Below, piece by piece: positions 1-9,148 of a DNA stretch of 27,192 nt (positions are counted from its first letter, which is position 1; every line of letters starts with the position of its first letter). Position numbers and translations under genes: made by a program. The DNA comes from Mucidula mucida (lineage: Eukaryota; Basidiomycota; Agaricomycetes; Agaricales; Physalacriaceae). Where the stretch lies: positions 1-27,192 of the forward strand of contig JADNYV010000461.1 in assembly GCA_015501055.1 (NCBI GenBank), read 5' to 3'. The notes beneath the pieces are model-generated. The model saw only the letters and a program-made list of their open reading frames with translations. It searched no databases and was not told the DNA's origin.

Positions 1-999
1 GTCCATCGGTAGTATGTCAAAGCAGTCACCGCTGCCGCAAGATTAACGCTTTCTAGCATTATCTCCGGAGGCAACGTTACCGTCACAATCACGTGAGGAT
101 GAGTCACGAAACACGACGCGTCTCGAAGTTTGAAGCTGTTCACCCACCAGCTCCCGGTTTTGCCTTTAAGCTTTCAAGAGACGAAGTGGTATGGAAAGCG
201 TGGGACATATCGGTGCGGGACTCGGTGCGCTCAACACCTGGAACTCTTTTGCCACTTGCTTCCTCGGACCCAGTTGGCACTACTTATCCATTTCTTTGAA
301 AGTGCAGTCTGTAATCGTGGAGGGCCAAGTGGATAGATATACTGCTCTATCGCCGTGGAGCTACCTACCATGTCCCACTCGTATGTCTGTCGTCTAGGCA
401 ATTGTGGACGCAGGGATAGCTTTGGCGCGGGCGGGCCTCATGAATAGAAACTTCTACTTCGACAGCGATATGTCCGCCAGTCGACGCTCAGTTATGGCCG
501 CCGCCGTGTCCGCCTTGGTTATCTTCAACGTCTACGGCTTAGTCCAGTCCATCAGCCCTTGCAGGACCCGTAAAACGTGCGCCAGGTCAGTAGGCGAATA
601 GTTTTCATCGTCATCGCGTCATCGATACATCAACACGGACACCTCGGGACTCATACAACGTCATGAGAAGACGCGATTCGCGTTTCGTCGATCTAAAAGG
701 CTAGATTTTTCGACGACTTTCCACTTTGTTTTTGGCCTGCTTGCCTCTGACTCTGTGTGGCGCATATATCAGAACTATTCTTTGCAAAATACAAAAGGCG
801 GTGTACATCAATTGCCCAATTTTGACGTCTAATTAACAAAAACGGTAGTGCTTCCTCGACGATCCATGTGATTCATGGACGCGTTCTCTCGATCACAAGC
901 CTCTCCGCCGGCACCTGGAAAATGTATAAAGGGAGCGCGCTCGTATCCAACCAACCCATTCTACGTTCTATCCCCACATTCATTAGTATCACTCTCATT
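1..999. other. Intergenic region without a recognisable gene
   Basis: Several overlapping open frames of 60-70 codons occur on the plus strand between 93 and 601, but none shows a recognisable domain, a splice pattern or a paralogue in the window. The frame ending at 601 has one hydrophobic stretch and could be a small membrane peptide, though nothing else supports that. The right end is the promoter of the protease gene. An imperfect inverted repeat around 686-718 (arms TCGTCG and CGACGA) is the only other structure seen. Confidence 0.5.
925..930 (+). promoter_or_regulatory. TATA box of the M43 protease gene
   Basis: TATAAA followed by a GC-rich stretch lies 75 bp upstream of the ATG at 1000, a normal distance for a fungal core promoter. 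No other TATAAA match precedes that gene closely. Confidence 0.6.
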
Positions 1000-2194
1000 A
1001 TGCTTGCCGCCATTGTGCTCGCCGTTCTCGCGACGACGTCTGTCCTGGCTTCGCCGTCGTCGCCGCCCGATAGCTTGACGAGGCCTGTCGATGTCGAGCA
1101 AGATATAATGTACGTCGTCCGTTGCTGCTATTATCTGACTTTGTCACCTTGCTCCTCGTAGTCGTTGCGCCACCGATATCAGTGCCGAGCAGAAGGAAGT
1201 CTTTGAGGAACATTTTAGGTCGAACAAGGTCGAGACCAGTGACGCCGATCTTGCCAAAGCAGCGTCCATCGACGTGTTCTTCCACGTCATCTACGCCGAC
1301 AAGACCAAGAGGCGGGGTTATGTTGCGTGAGTGGATTGACATTACTCTGCCTGTGCTAAATATCCCTTGATAGCAAACAACAGATTGCCGATCAGATGAA
1401 CGTCTTGAACCGCGCCTACGCGAACGGCGGTCTTTCGTTTAACTTGGCCAACACAGAATATGTCCAGAACGCGGATTGGTTCTCGAATGCTGGTCCCAAC
1501 TCGTAAGCATCTTTCCAAGTTTTCGTTGACATTCGTCTCAATCGTCTTTAGCCGCCAGCAAACCGAAATGAAGACGCAGCTCCGTAAAGGTGGTAAATCG
1601 ACCTTGAACGTCTACACCGTCGGTTTCGAGTCAGGAAATGGGCAAGGGCTGTTGGGCTACGCAACCTTTCCTTACAGCTACGCGAACAACCCAAACGATG
1701 ACGGTGTCATAATCCTCCACTCCAGCCTGCCGGGAGGCACGACGAGCAACTACAATCTAGGACAGACCCTCACACACGAGGTTGGACACTGGGTACGGTC
1801 TTCTCTCTCTCAAGTCCCTGCGTTGCGACTAATCGCCATTCAGGTCGGTCTTTACCACACTTTCCAGGACGGTTGCTCCGGCAAGGGTGATGAAGTAGCT
1901 GATACACCTGCCGAACGTACACCCAGTATGTCTTTTGCTGCGACTTGCAAGCTTTCCAACTTTGACTGATTGGCCAACAGCGAGTGGATGCCCGAAAGGT
2001 AAGGATACCTGCGCCGCTCCAGGTCTCGACCCGATCCGTAAGCATTCCCCAATTCTCATTGATTGAGTCTGATGCAGATTTGTATAGACAACTATATGGA
2101 TTACTCGTACGATGCGTGCATGACCGAGTTGACGTCGGGCCAGATTGACCGGCTGCAGGCCCAGATGCGCACATACCGCGGTGTGAGCGTTTGA
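1000..2194 (+). CDS. Secreted M43 (pappalysin-type) zinc metalloprotease, MEP1-like
   Basis: This is a predicted secreted endopeptidase of 296 residues. Exons are 1000-1109, 1162-1326, 1374-1502, 1552-1792, 1844-1925, 1981-2037 and 2088-2194; all six introns are GT-AG (47-55 nt) and the frame closes exactly. The N-terminus starts [18 protein letters not shown], a clear signal peptide. The extended zinc motif HEVGHWVGLYH is at residues 210-220: His210, His214 and His220 are the metal ligands and Glu211 the catalytic base. A Met-turn-like segment [12 protein letters not shown] follows near residue 262, and paired cysteines fit disulfides. This layout matches fungal M43B proteases such as MEP1, which digest extracellular protein. 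The intron at 1793-1843 splits the zinc motif between Trp215 and Val216. The ATG at 1000 is chosen because it begins the signal peptide and lies 75 bp after a TATA box. The family call is secure; the substrate is unknown. Confidence 0.93.
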
Positions 2195-2544
2195 TACTAT
2201 TTAATTCACTCATTATGATATGTATATGAATTCGGTTTTCCATGGAGCTTCTTGTGCGAGAGTTTGCTAGATTGAGCAGAACGTGTCTGCCAATATTCTG
2301 CAAGTCTAAGACCACATCTGTATGTTGGAAGTGCCTTTCAGAGTCCAGACCATGTTTCTCTTGTGGGCGGCATTCTCGCTATTACAAAGGTCGAATCCGT
2401 TACGGTTGAGCGATTTCGAAGTTCGACGTTAGTGTTTTATGTTATGTTCTTACTTATGGTGGTTCTTCAAGTTTAAGCAACGTCGGGTCACGTGCCCGTA
2501 TTTCCCAAATTTAAACCATCATCATCAAATTTTGCGGGCTACGA

Positions 2545-3831
2545 ATGCTGGGCGTCTATGGACGCGTCATCCCCGTATATCCTCGACTATTTTGCCGATT
2601 TTCGACGCTGCCTCCTCCATGCATCTCCACCGCCGTGACAGCAGTGCTCGAAGCTAACTACCGCCAAAACCGTTATCCTACTCGCACACAGTTTGAGGAG
2701 ATGTCGCGCACGCTTGGAAAGAGCCCCGACAGACTATATAACTGGTACTCTAGGCGGTGAGCTCCCTTGCAATTCGGCGTCTGAAGAAATCGCCTCAATG
2801 AGACTAGACGCAAGAAGGAGCGAAAGACTGAGCAGATCAAAGAATCGCATCCACTGTCAGGAAACACCCGTCCACGCATTCCAGCTGTTGTCAAACGAGC
2901 GCTCGAGGCCAAGTACAATGACAATCGTCTCCCTACACGCGACGAGCTTGAGAAAATGTCGCAAGAGCTTGGGGAGAGCTACCAGAGGTTGTATACTTGG
3001 TTTTTCAAACGGTGAGTTATACTTTAACCAAGCTCCTGCGGTGTTTGTCTCATAACCCATAGACGCGAAAAGGAGCGGCACACGGTGAAAGCCGTGGGGT
3101 TAGATTCACATCCACTTTTGGAAAATCTTCGTCCGCGTATCTCTACTGCGTTGACAGCAACGCTCGAAGCTAAATACGTCAAGAATCGTTATCCGACATT
3201 CGAAGAGCTCGAGACCATGTCACAAGAGCTTGGGGAAAGCCAAGACCGACTGACGACTTGGTTTGGCAAACGGTGGGTCCTCGTACAGCGTGATTTACGA
3301 CGTGTTTGACTCAATAACGATAGACGCATCAAAGAAAGAGAACTAATGAAATTAACTGGAGTGGAAGAGAAACCTGGAGAGTTCCAAGTTGCGCCCGACC
3401 GTTTGGACTTGAGCCCGTACTGGCCGCGACTGGAAGTGGCGTTCCAGCAGCAACTATATCCGCCTGTTAAGACGATAACACTCCTAGCGCAAGAACTCGG
3501 GGTATCCTGGCTATCCATTGCCAAATGGTTCACATACCGGTGAGCGCATCTCCTTTTGCAGTCGGGCCCTTCATTATACTTATAACCATATAGGCGTAAC
3601 AAAGAAAGGGCGCTTCGGAAACAGGCAGGACTTGATACTACCGCGTTTCAACGGATCGGTCTCAAGTTGCACGCCAAGGCGAAACATCTGCATGAATTCC
3701 TCGACCGGACACAGAACTTGTATCCATCGGAAAGCCAGCTTCATGAGCTAGCCAAGAGGACCGGAGAGTCGGTGTCTGTGGTTCGCACATGGTTCACTCG
3801 CAGGCAGAATGGAATGCAGTGGAAGCGGTAG
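2545..3831 (+). CDS. Protein of tandem homeodomain-like repeats
   Basis: The model gives 359 residues from exons 2545-2756, 2808-3011, 3063-3272, 3324-3539 and 3594-3831. Five repeats of about 70 residues each carry the helix 1-2-3 pattern of a homeodomain: L-E-A-x-Y, N-R-Y-P-T, an acidic helix 2 (E-x-M-S-Q-E-L-G) and W-F-x-x-R-R. The helix 3 ends are WYSRRR, WFFKRR, WFGKRR, WFTYRR and WFTRRQ. Each of the first four repeats is cut by an intron after CG of the Arg codon in W-F-x-x-R, so the internal exons are symmetric, phase 2 and multiples of three. The Asn normally found at homeodomain position 51 is Lys, Arg or Tyr in all five. An in-frame stop at 2512 makes the ATG at 2545 the first possible start unless a further upstream exon exists. 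A DNA-binding role is inferred from the fold pattern only. I do not recognise a named gene. Confidence 0.72.
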
Positions 3832-3869
3832 GCAGGTCAAGCATTGATGTTTGACTGTCGCTCGAACAG

Positions 3870-4000
3870 GTGGCCTTACTCGAAGCGCGCGTTGCGCGAT
3901 ATCGGCATCCCACCAAGTCCGTCGTTCAGGAATTTCTCGAGAGGCGGGTGTCCGCAGCTCGTGGGTGCAGTCTTGGTTACGGCACTGAATCTTTGATTTC
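3870..4000 (+). pseudogene. Decayed sixth homeodomain-like repeat
   Basis: Immediately after the predicted stop codon the plus strand encodes L-L-E-A-R-V-A-R-Y-R-H-P-T, matching helix 1 and the loop of the upstream repeats. A one-base frame change later it reads S-S-W-V-Q-S-W-L-R-H and then a stop, matching helix 3. The segment 3828-3869 has intron form (CG before GTAGGC, ending AACAG), like the other introns of the gene, but splicing it does not put the helix 1 frame in phase. It is therefore best read as a broken repeat unit, although an alternative 3' exon with an indel in this assembly is possible. Confidence 0.5.
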
Positions 4001-5173
4001 TTTCAAAGAACGCGGGAGAGGGTACGACAGGGCTTTTTGGCGAGTCAGTCGATGACAACGCACAGTTTGGCTCATTTTCGCACGGTAGATGTATCTCCAT
4101 GATATCTAGCAAGCATTAAGAAATCTGTTTGAACTTTCCGGCGCCGCCTTGATTATGAAACTCAGTGGTGCTCTACAGGCCACCAACGCATGATCATGTC
4201 CCGCGACGGCTGGCTGAGAGTGGCCACTGGCAGGACAAAGGCGGGACGACGTCGACGGCACATCCGTCCAAAACGCGTGACTGTATTAAATTGGTTACGG
4301 ATTAGAGCCCAACATATCGAAACCACCGCGTTATCTTGGCGTTCATACGCTTCGAGCTGAATGGCAAGGGAGCGTTTGACGCGAGGGCGACGACGATATG
4401 TATATGCCCGTTTTCCATGAATATGTTGGCCTCAACCATACAGACATCCGCGTGGCCTCCTGGTCCTAGTAGCTGAAGCGAGTGTGAACGGCGGCCTGCC
4501 AGTGCAGGACCCCTACTCAACTTGCTTTTAGTGGTTGCAGCTAAGCGGTGCCGACAATATCACTACAGCAGCAGCTTAGTGGTGATTTATTATTTGGGGT
4601 TGCTATTTTGCGTGCGCACAGGCCGGGGGTGATGGTTTCAGTATCGACAGTACTAGTACTGGCGGAGATGACGCGCAGACACCAGTCTGGTGGTGACGAT
4701 AGTATCATCGGTGTAGATGATAGTACTAGTGGAGATATCCAGTCAATGCCTGTCTGAGACGCGACGAGGCGGTGAAAGGACGCGCAGATGGGGTATAAAA
4801 CAAGGCTGTAGAACCCTACTTCTCGAGACACCTTGGGGTTTAAGTACTGAGGCTATCAATGGTATCGATATACATAGCTTAGCTGCTGACGCATAGGTTC
4901 CACTACTGGTGCATAGTTTACCTCACAAAACGGCATATTACACTTGGAAAACCTGAGTTGGTGGCAGGAAAAAGGCGGGATGACTCCGGATGAGCCCCTG
5001 CGCCACAACACGTATCACGACATGTGCCAGCTTACAGTAACCGGACACCCTCGGCCCCCCCATGAAAGCTATCTGGTCATAACGCTTAAGGGCGAAATGG
5101 GGCGCGTCTCCTTCCGCGGCAGCGCCCTGCGCCACATCACATGCTCGAAACATGCGCTAGTATCGAGTATCCT

Positions 5174-5264
5174 ACTATCGAAACCGTTACTTGCACTTGT
5201 AAAACTGAAGCCCCTTGGGGTGTTGGTATTGATACCGTTAGTAACACACCCGGGAGGCTTAGGG
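5174..5264 (+). repeat. Imperfect direct repeat, copy 1
   Basis: This roughly 90-nt stretch resembles 5393-5482. Shared blocks include CTTGGGG, GATAC, TTAGTAACAC and CCGGGAGG in the same order and spacing. By eye the identity is roughly two thirds. Its role is unknown. Confidence 0.5.
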
Positions 5265-5273
5265 TGTTGAAGT

Positions 5274-5287
5274 AAACCCTAGGGTTT
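5274..5287. repeat. 14-bp perfect palindrome
   Basis: AAACCCTAGGGTTT reads the same on both strands and lies between the two imperfect direct repeats. It could be a protein-binding site or a fold-back in an element remnant; no function can be assigned. Confidence 0.5.
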
Positions 5288-5392
5288 GATACACCTCGGG
5301 TTTACTGCGGTAAGTAACGGTACTAATTAGACGGTTGACGTTTAGATTTCGCTACCGGCACGTGAATACTGCACGTGTCTGAAATATGTGCC

Positions 5393-5482
5393 GATATCAA
5401 AATCGTTTCTAGCGGTTTCAGAACCTGAGCCTCTTGGGGACCGATTTCGATACCCTTAGTAACACCACCGGGAGGTTTACCC
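5393..5482 (+). repeat. Imperfect direct repeat, copy 2
   Basis: Second copy of the unit at 5174-5264, about 220 bp downstream in the same orientation and just before the tRNA gene terminator. The blocks CTTGGGG, GATAC, TTAGTAACAC and CCGGGAGG are kept in order. Confidence 0.5.
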
Positions 5483-5509
5483 TAGACCTTACTACGCCAC
5501 CGCCAGGTC

Positions 5510-5514
5510 AAAAA
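5510..5514 (-). terminator. RNA polymerase III terminator of the tRNA-Gly gene
   Basis: A run of five A on the plus strand gives five T on the transcribed sense, 22 nt after the tRNA 3' end. That is the expected Pol III termination signal. Confidence 0.6.
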
Positions 5515-5536
5515 CAAACATTTCAAGCCTTATGTA

Positions 5537-5607
5537 TGCATTAAGGGGGAATTGAACCCCCGGCGGGTCGATGGCAACGACCCAGGTTACCACTACCCCA
5601 TTAATGC
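5537..5607 (-). tRNA. tRNA-Gly (anticodon GCC)
   Basis: The minus strand folds as a complete 71-nt cloverleaf. The acceptor stem GCATTAA pairs with TTAATGC, with discriminator A. The D stem is GGGT/ACCT, the anticodon stem GGTCG/CGACC with loop TTGCCAT, and the T stem GGGGG/CCCCC with loop TTCAATT. The anticodon GCC is at 5573-5575 and reads glycine codons. Internal promoter boxes are visible: a B box GGTTCAATTCC and an A-box-like TGGGGTAGTGG. There is no intron and, as normal for eukaryotic genes, no encoded CCA. Confidence 0.95.
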
Positions 5608-5694
5608 GCGTCATCATGTCTCTGACTGGCATCTGTGGACTGGACACTGAACTGCTGGACTCCCGAGTCCAAACAACCTTGACTCCCGACTATC

Positions 5695-6720
5695 ATGAGC
5701 ACTGAGTACATCTTGGTCAATGACTTTATGTTCTGCCGCAGCCACGGTGGGGAGCTGTGCATTCAGTGCACCTGTGACCATTGAGTGTGCAATAGCATCA
5801 GGATTGAAGAAGAGCATTGTTGGATTTTTGCAAAGCTTGGGCTTGGACCTGATTTTGACATAGAGGTGAAATACTCTTTGTATGTGTACCAACCCTCTCC
5901 TATGAGTGCAAGCCTATCCTTGTTTATCCTTTTGGTGCTATCACATCCGGCTGCAAAGGTGCTGATGGTACCAACCTCCAACAATGCAAGGAGCACAGCA
6001 GCATTGATTGCAAGAAATATTTTGACTGGCCAAAAGTCATTATCCGCCAAGCTCAACAAAAACCTTCCAAATCTAAAGGGCCACATACAGAATACTATGG
6101 ATCACATGGGACTCTTACAATCTATATGCATTGAGCTCCCTGCATCCACGAAACTGTTAGAAGACCAACGTGCTCGCAGACCAAGAACGGCAATGTTCCT
6201 GCCTCGCAAGCGATTTATGGAATCAGTACCGCTGAACTGACAAAATGGGTGGAGCTGCCTCTTGACTGTCCCTTCCCCCTTTACACAAGCTCATTCTAGA
6301 CGCGCAAAGTACCTTACAGGTATTCAAACTTGGCCAAGACATTGTTATTCTCAATGATCCCAATGGTGTCAACTTGGACGCTATATGCATTCGGGTAGCC
6401 CAAAGACTTGTTGCACTTTGTCTGTTAATTTAGTGATATGCAGATCCTCAAGATCTAGGAGTTGAAACCCGACACCCCCCTTATCGCCCTTTTGTATCTC
6501 AGCGCTGATAAGTCAACACCTCCTGAAAATACTGCCAACTTTGCCCAGTATCATATGTGGCAGCGGCTGGTTGGACATATGCCTCAGATCATGTGTGCGC
6601 AAGAAGAACAGGCTTGCGGGAGGCGTCTGAACAAGTTCTGCATGTTCACTAGTCTTGGCAAGATCAATGGATGATACTACTGTACATGCTCGTCAGCGCA
6701 TCCTTGGGGTATTTAGTATA
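5695..6720 (+). pseudogene. MYND-type protein gene, copy 1 (decayed)
   Basis: This is a broken paralogue of the gene at 11988-13580. From the ATG at 5695 it reads H-G-G-E-L-C-I-Q-C-T-C-D-H and then a TGA at 5782-5784 where the paralogue pattern continues in frame. Later blocks align with copy 2: F-A-K-L-G, Q-C-K-E-H, F-D-W-P-K-V-I-I-R-Q-A, M-G-L-L-Q-S and L-Y-L-S-A-D-K-S-T-P-P. The frame changes by +1 between about 6085 and 6107, and TAG at 6456-6458 interrupts another block. The zinc-finger end seen in copy 2 was not found here, so the copy is also 3'-truncated, with an uncertain right boundary. Many differences from copy 2 in conserved blocks are at third codon positions, so both copies descend from a once functional gene. 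Confidence 0.75.
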
Positions 6721-6829
6721 GAGGTCTGGAGTTTTTGGTATCAACGATCGGACAAGTATATAGAAGGAGCCGGTCGAGATGTCGTACGCCCTGCAAAGCT
6801 ATCAATCTGTGTACTCACCAGTAAGACCG

Positions 6830-8192
6830 TACTTACCTTCAAGCCACAACATCCCTCGTACATCGAGCTTAAAGTCTTCCGCAGAGAGTGAGCTGCATAT
6901 TTATTTGTAGCGAGAAAGCGCCGTGGCAGCACTAGGCTGCGTCGGACTAGCAGAATCCTTCATGGACTCGAGGAGTGGTACTATGTCCGGGATAACGTCT
7001 TCAATACACTATAGAGACGGTGGTCAGGACTTGATAGAGAGCTATAGTATGGATCTCCTCACACGAAGATTGAACTGCAAGGCTGATGCAAGATCCTTTA
7101 CGTCCTTCTTGAAAGCCGTCGGCAGGTCGGGACTGTTGTCGACACTGGCGGTTTCGAAATCAATGAAAGCATATCGACGTTCTGGCCCACGAACGCCCGC
7201 GAAGAGAGGGTCCGTAGTCTTCTTGGACCGCGGGGTAAGTGCGTCTATCATCATGTTTTGCAGATTGATGTCGCCATGAGAAACATTATGCTCGTGAAGG
7301 AAAGCAACAGCCTGAACAAGGATCTCACCATTCGCCACAGGGAATGAAGTAATATATCGCACTTACCTCCATGAAGGCACGGCCGTACCGAACTAGTTCA
7401 CCGACCTTGGCGAAATCAGCCTTAATCGCCACATTTAACCATCTGTCAGAAACTGTGAGTGCGCCTCAGCAGTGAAGGTGGTCGTATGCTCACCTTGGCA
7501 TTACAACAAACACCTGGCCGTTGAAGTTGATATAAAGCATGATGCCGCGGATCATCGCGAAGGGCATCAGACTGCAGGTGACGGAAAGCTCTGAGCTCCT
7601 TGCTGGGCTGTGGACCAGAGATAGTCCTGAACAAGATGAGGCAACAGACGGGTTGTACAGGATACAGTGATTTACTTGAGTATCACATCTCGCCCTAGCC
7701 TATCCCGCGCGGGCCACACGAATGGAGACTGGGGTCAGAGGTACCTTGTAAGCAGTTGCAACTTTTCAAGGAAAGACCTACGTAAAAATACGTTTCCGCA
7801 TCCGCATCTGTCCTGTAAAAGCGTTGCGCGAATGGAAATGTCATCTTTTCTGTTGAAGCGGGGATACTTGGAACAATGTTACTGGAAAAGTCGGTGGGAT
7901 CCTTCAAGACGTAGGGGTGATATCCACGGGACACGAAGAACGGACGCAGGAAGCGCCATATCCGCAGAAGGCGTATTCTGTCACTTTCGAACACTTGCTC
8001 ATTAGTAGGGTCTCCAGTGTCCCAAATGGCATAATCCTCAGTGACCGGATAGTTCCATAGCCAGGAGCGGGCTGTCCAAAAGAACGAGCTACAGACGCCT
8101 TGGACGCGTACCACGCGTATTGGTCGGAGAAAGTACGCGGAGGTCAGGACACCACCGACGAGAGAAACAGAAAGAGCAACTCGAGTGTTCAT
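6830..8192 (-). pseudogene. Membrane-anchored kinase-like gene, copy 1 (decayed)
   Basis: This is a paralogue of the intact gene at 10236-11767, with the same exon layout: 7782-8192, 7676-7728, 7494-7626, 7367-7442 and 7323 downward. Exon 1 keeps the N-terminal hydrophobic anchor (starting M-N-T-R-V-A-L-S-V) and the block S-W-L-W-N-Y-P. The kinase part keeps D-V-I-L-K, the catalytic loop HGDINLQN and A-F-I-D-F-E. Exon 3 is 133 nt against 147 in copy 2; this net 14-nt loss shifts the frame. A stop at 7042-7044 cuts the C-lobe. Recognisable remnants (L-S-R-Y, then S-A-E-D-F near 6850) continue beyond it in other frames. The gene converges on MYND copy 1, whereas the copy 2 pair is divergent. 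Confidence 0.8.
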
Positions 8193-8598
8193 GGTACGTG
8201 GTTAAGGTTTACCCCGTCTTCTTCGGACTTCAAATTTCGTTTGATAGCCGATACGTTTAGCTCCACGATGACCAGCGCGCGCTGAATATATAAATAAAAA
8301 TCACTCGCAGGTCTGTAGCTTCATGTCCAACAGTGTGTCCCGACGATGCCGGAATCTGAGGGTGTCGATTTTTACACTTTGGACACAAGCTACACTACAA
8401 TTCCAAGGTACGATTGTATACATATGACGTGGCATGCGCCGGCGCCTAACACGAACGGACAGCAGTACGATGGCTCACTAAAAATCAGTTCCAGACATCG
8501 CAGGCATCCCCCCTTCCGATACGCACCTGTACAATTCTTCAATTAGCTTTTTTCAACTTATTAGTCTCTGGCACGGACATATCCGAGGAGGTCCTTAA

Positions 8599-8614
8599 CA
8601 TATACTAGTATATG
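8599..8614. repeat. 16-bp perfect palindrome
   Basis: CATATACTAGTATATG is fully self-complementary and sits alone in the spacer. It may be a protein-binding site, a cruciform former or chance in AT-rich sequence. Confidence 0.5.
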
Positions 8615-8931
8615 ACATGAGGTTTTCCCAAAGCAACTGTGAGTGGGCCTCCACTCAGATACGTTCATCTGCTCACCGAATCCAGAGAAACCCAAGGCCA
8701 AGACATCACTTGAGGCGCGATGGGAAACTTTCTGTGACTGCCAGAGTGCTTGTTCAAAAGGTAAGGGCCACGCAATATTGCCTTCGTCGGCTTCTGTAAG
8801 CTGGTGTCACCGAAAGTGTTTGTTGACACCCTCGTGAACTGTAAGCAGAAGAAGGGGCGCAAGTCGAATTCACCTTGACGCTATCTTTGTTTGCGGGAAA
8901 TAGATGACGAAACCGGTACGGATACAAGACG

Positions 8932-8986
8932 ACCTGTAACGAGGCCGTAAGTACGAGTACGCGTAGGGTACGAGTCGTGCCGAGCT
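8932..8986 (+). repeat. Repeat A, copy 1 (55 bp)
   Basis: A 55-bp sequence beginning ACCTGTAACGAGGCC and ending GTGCCGAGCT, present again without mismatch at 9024-9078. Internally it holds TACGAGT twice. Repeat B follows at once and shares its last CT. Confidence 0.85.
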
Positions 8987-9007
8987 CAGTCGTCGTGGTA
9001 AGAGACT
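8985..9007 (+). repeat. Repeat B, copy 1 (23 bp)
   Basis: This 23-bp block begins CTCAGTCGTCGTGG and ends AAGAGACT. It directly abuts repeat A copy 1 and is repeated without mismatch at 9126-9148. Confidence 0.8.
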
Positions 9008-9023
9008 CTTATATATATTACAT

Positions 9024-9078
9024 ACCTGTAACGAGGCCGTAAGTACGAGTACGCGTAGGGTACGAGTCGTGCCGAGCT
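9024..9078 (+). repeat. Repeat A, copy 2 (55 bp)
   Basis: Exact second copy of 8932-8986. Here a 47-bp segment (9079-9125) separates it from repeat B, whereas in the first array A and B are fused. Confidence 0.85.
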
Positions 9079-9125
9079 ACAGGACGTGTGAGATAAAGTA
9101 AACGAGTGAAATGAGTATAGCATAC

Positions 9126-9148
9126 CTCAGTCGTCGTGGTAAGAGACT
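9126..9148 (+). repeat. Repeat B, copy 2 (23 bp)
   Basis: Exact second copy of 8985-9007. It is preceded by CATAC, and the heptamer CATACCT also occurs at the start of repeat A copy 2 (9021-9027). Confidence 0.8.

Larger units (their letters stand above)
4056..5536. other. Gene-poor, repeat-bearing intergenic DNA
   Basis: No convincing coding exon is visible. A TATAAA at 4794-4799 has no supported gene behind it, and the 108-codon frame at 4944-5270 shows no recognisable domain. The region carries a 12-bp palindrome AGTACTAGTACT near 4648, a pair of imperfect direct repeats (5174-5264 and 5393-5482), a 14-bp palindrome at 5274-5287 and two CACGTG hexamers near 5360-5380. This may be debris of an unidentified mobile element, but no terminal repeat or transposase was found. 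Confidence 0.45.

Noticed and set aside
404..601. 65-codon frame with one hydrophobic stretch
   Set aside because: No domain, no paralogue and no promoter evidence; length is unremarkable for chance.
4794..4799. TATAAA as a promoter
   Set aside because: No supported coding exon follows within several hundred bases on that strand.
4944..5270. 108-codon plus-strand frame
   Set aside because: It runs into the repeat unit at 5174 and has no recognisable domain or splice structure.
5274..5287. Interstitial telomere-like repeat
   Set aside because: Only one CCCTAA/TTAGGG-like unit per arm; a real telomeric tract would be a longer tandem run.
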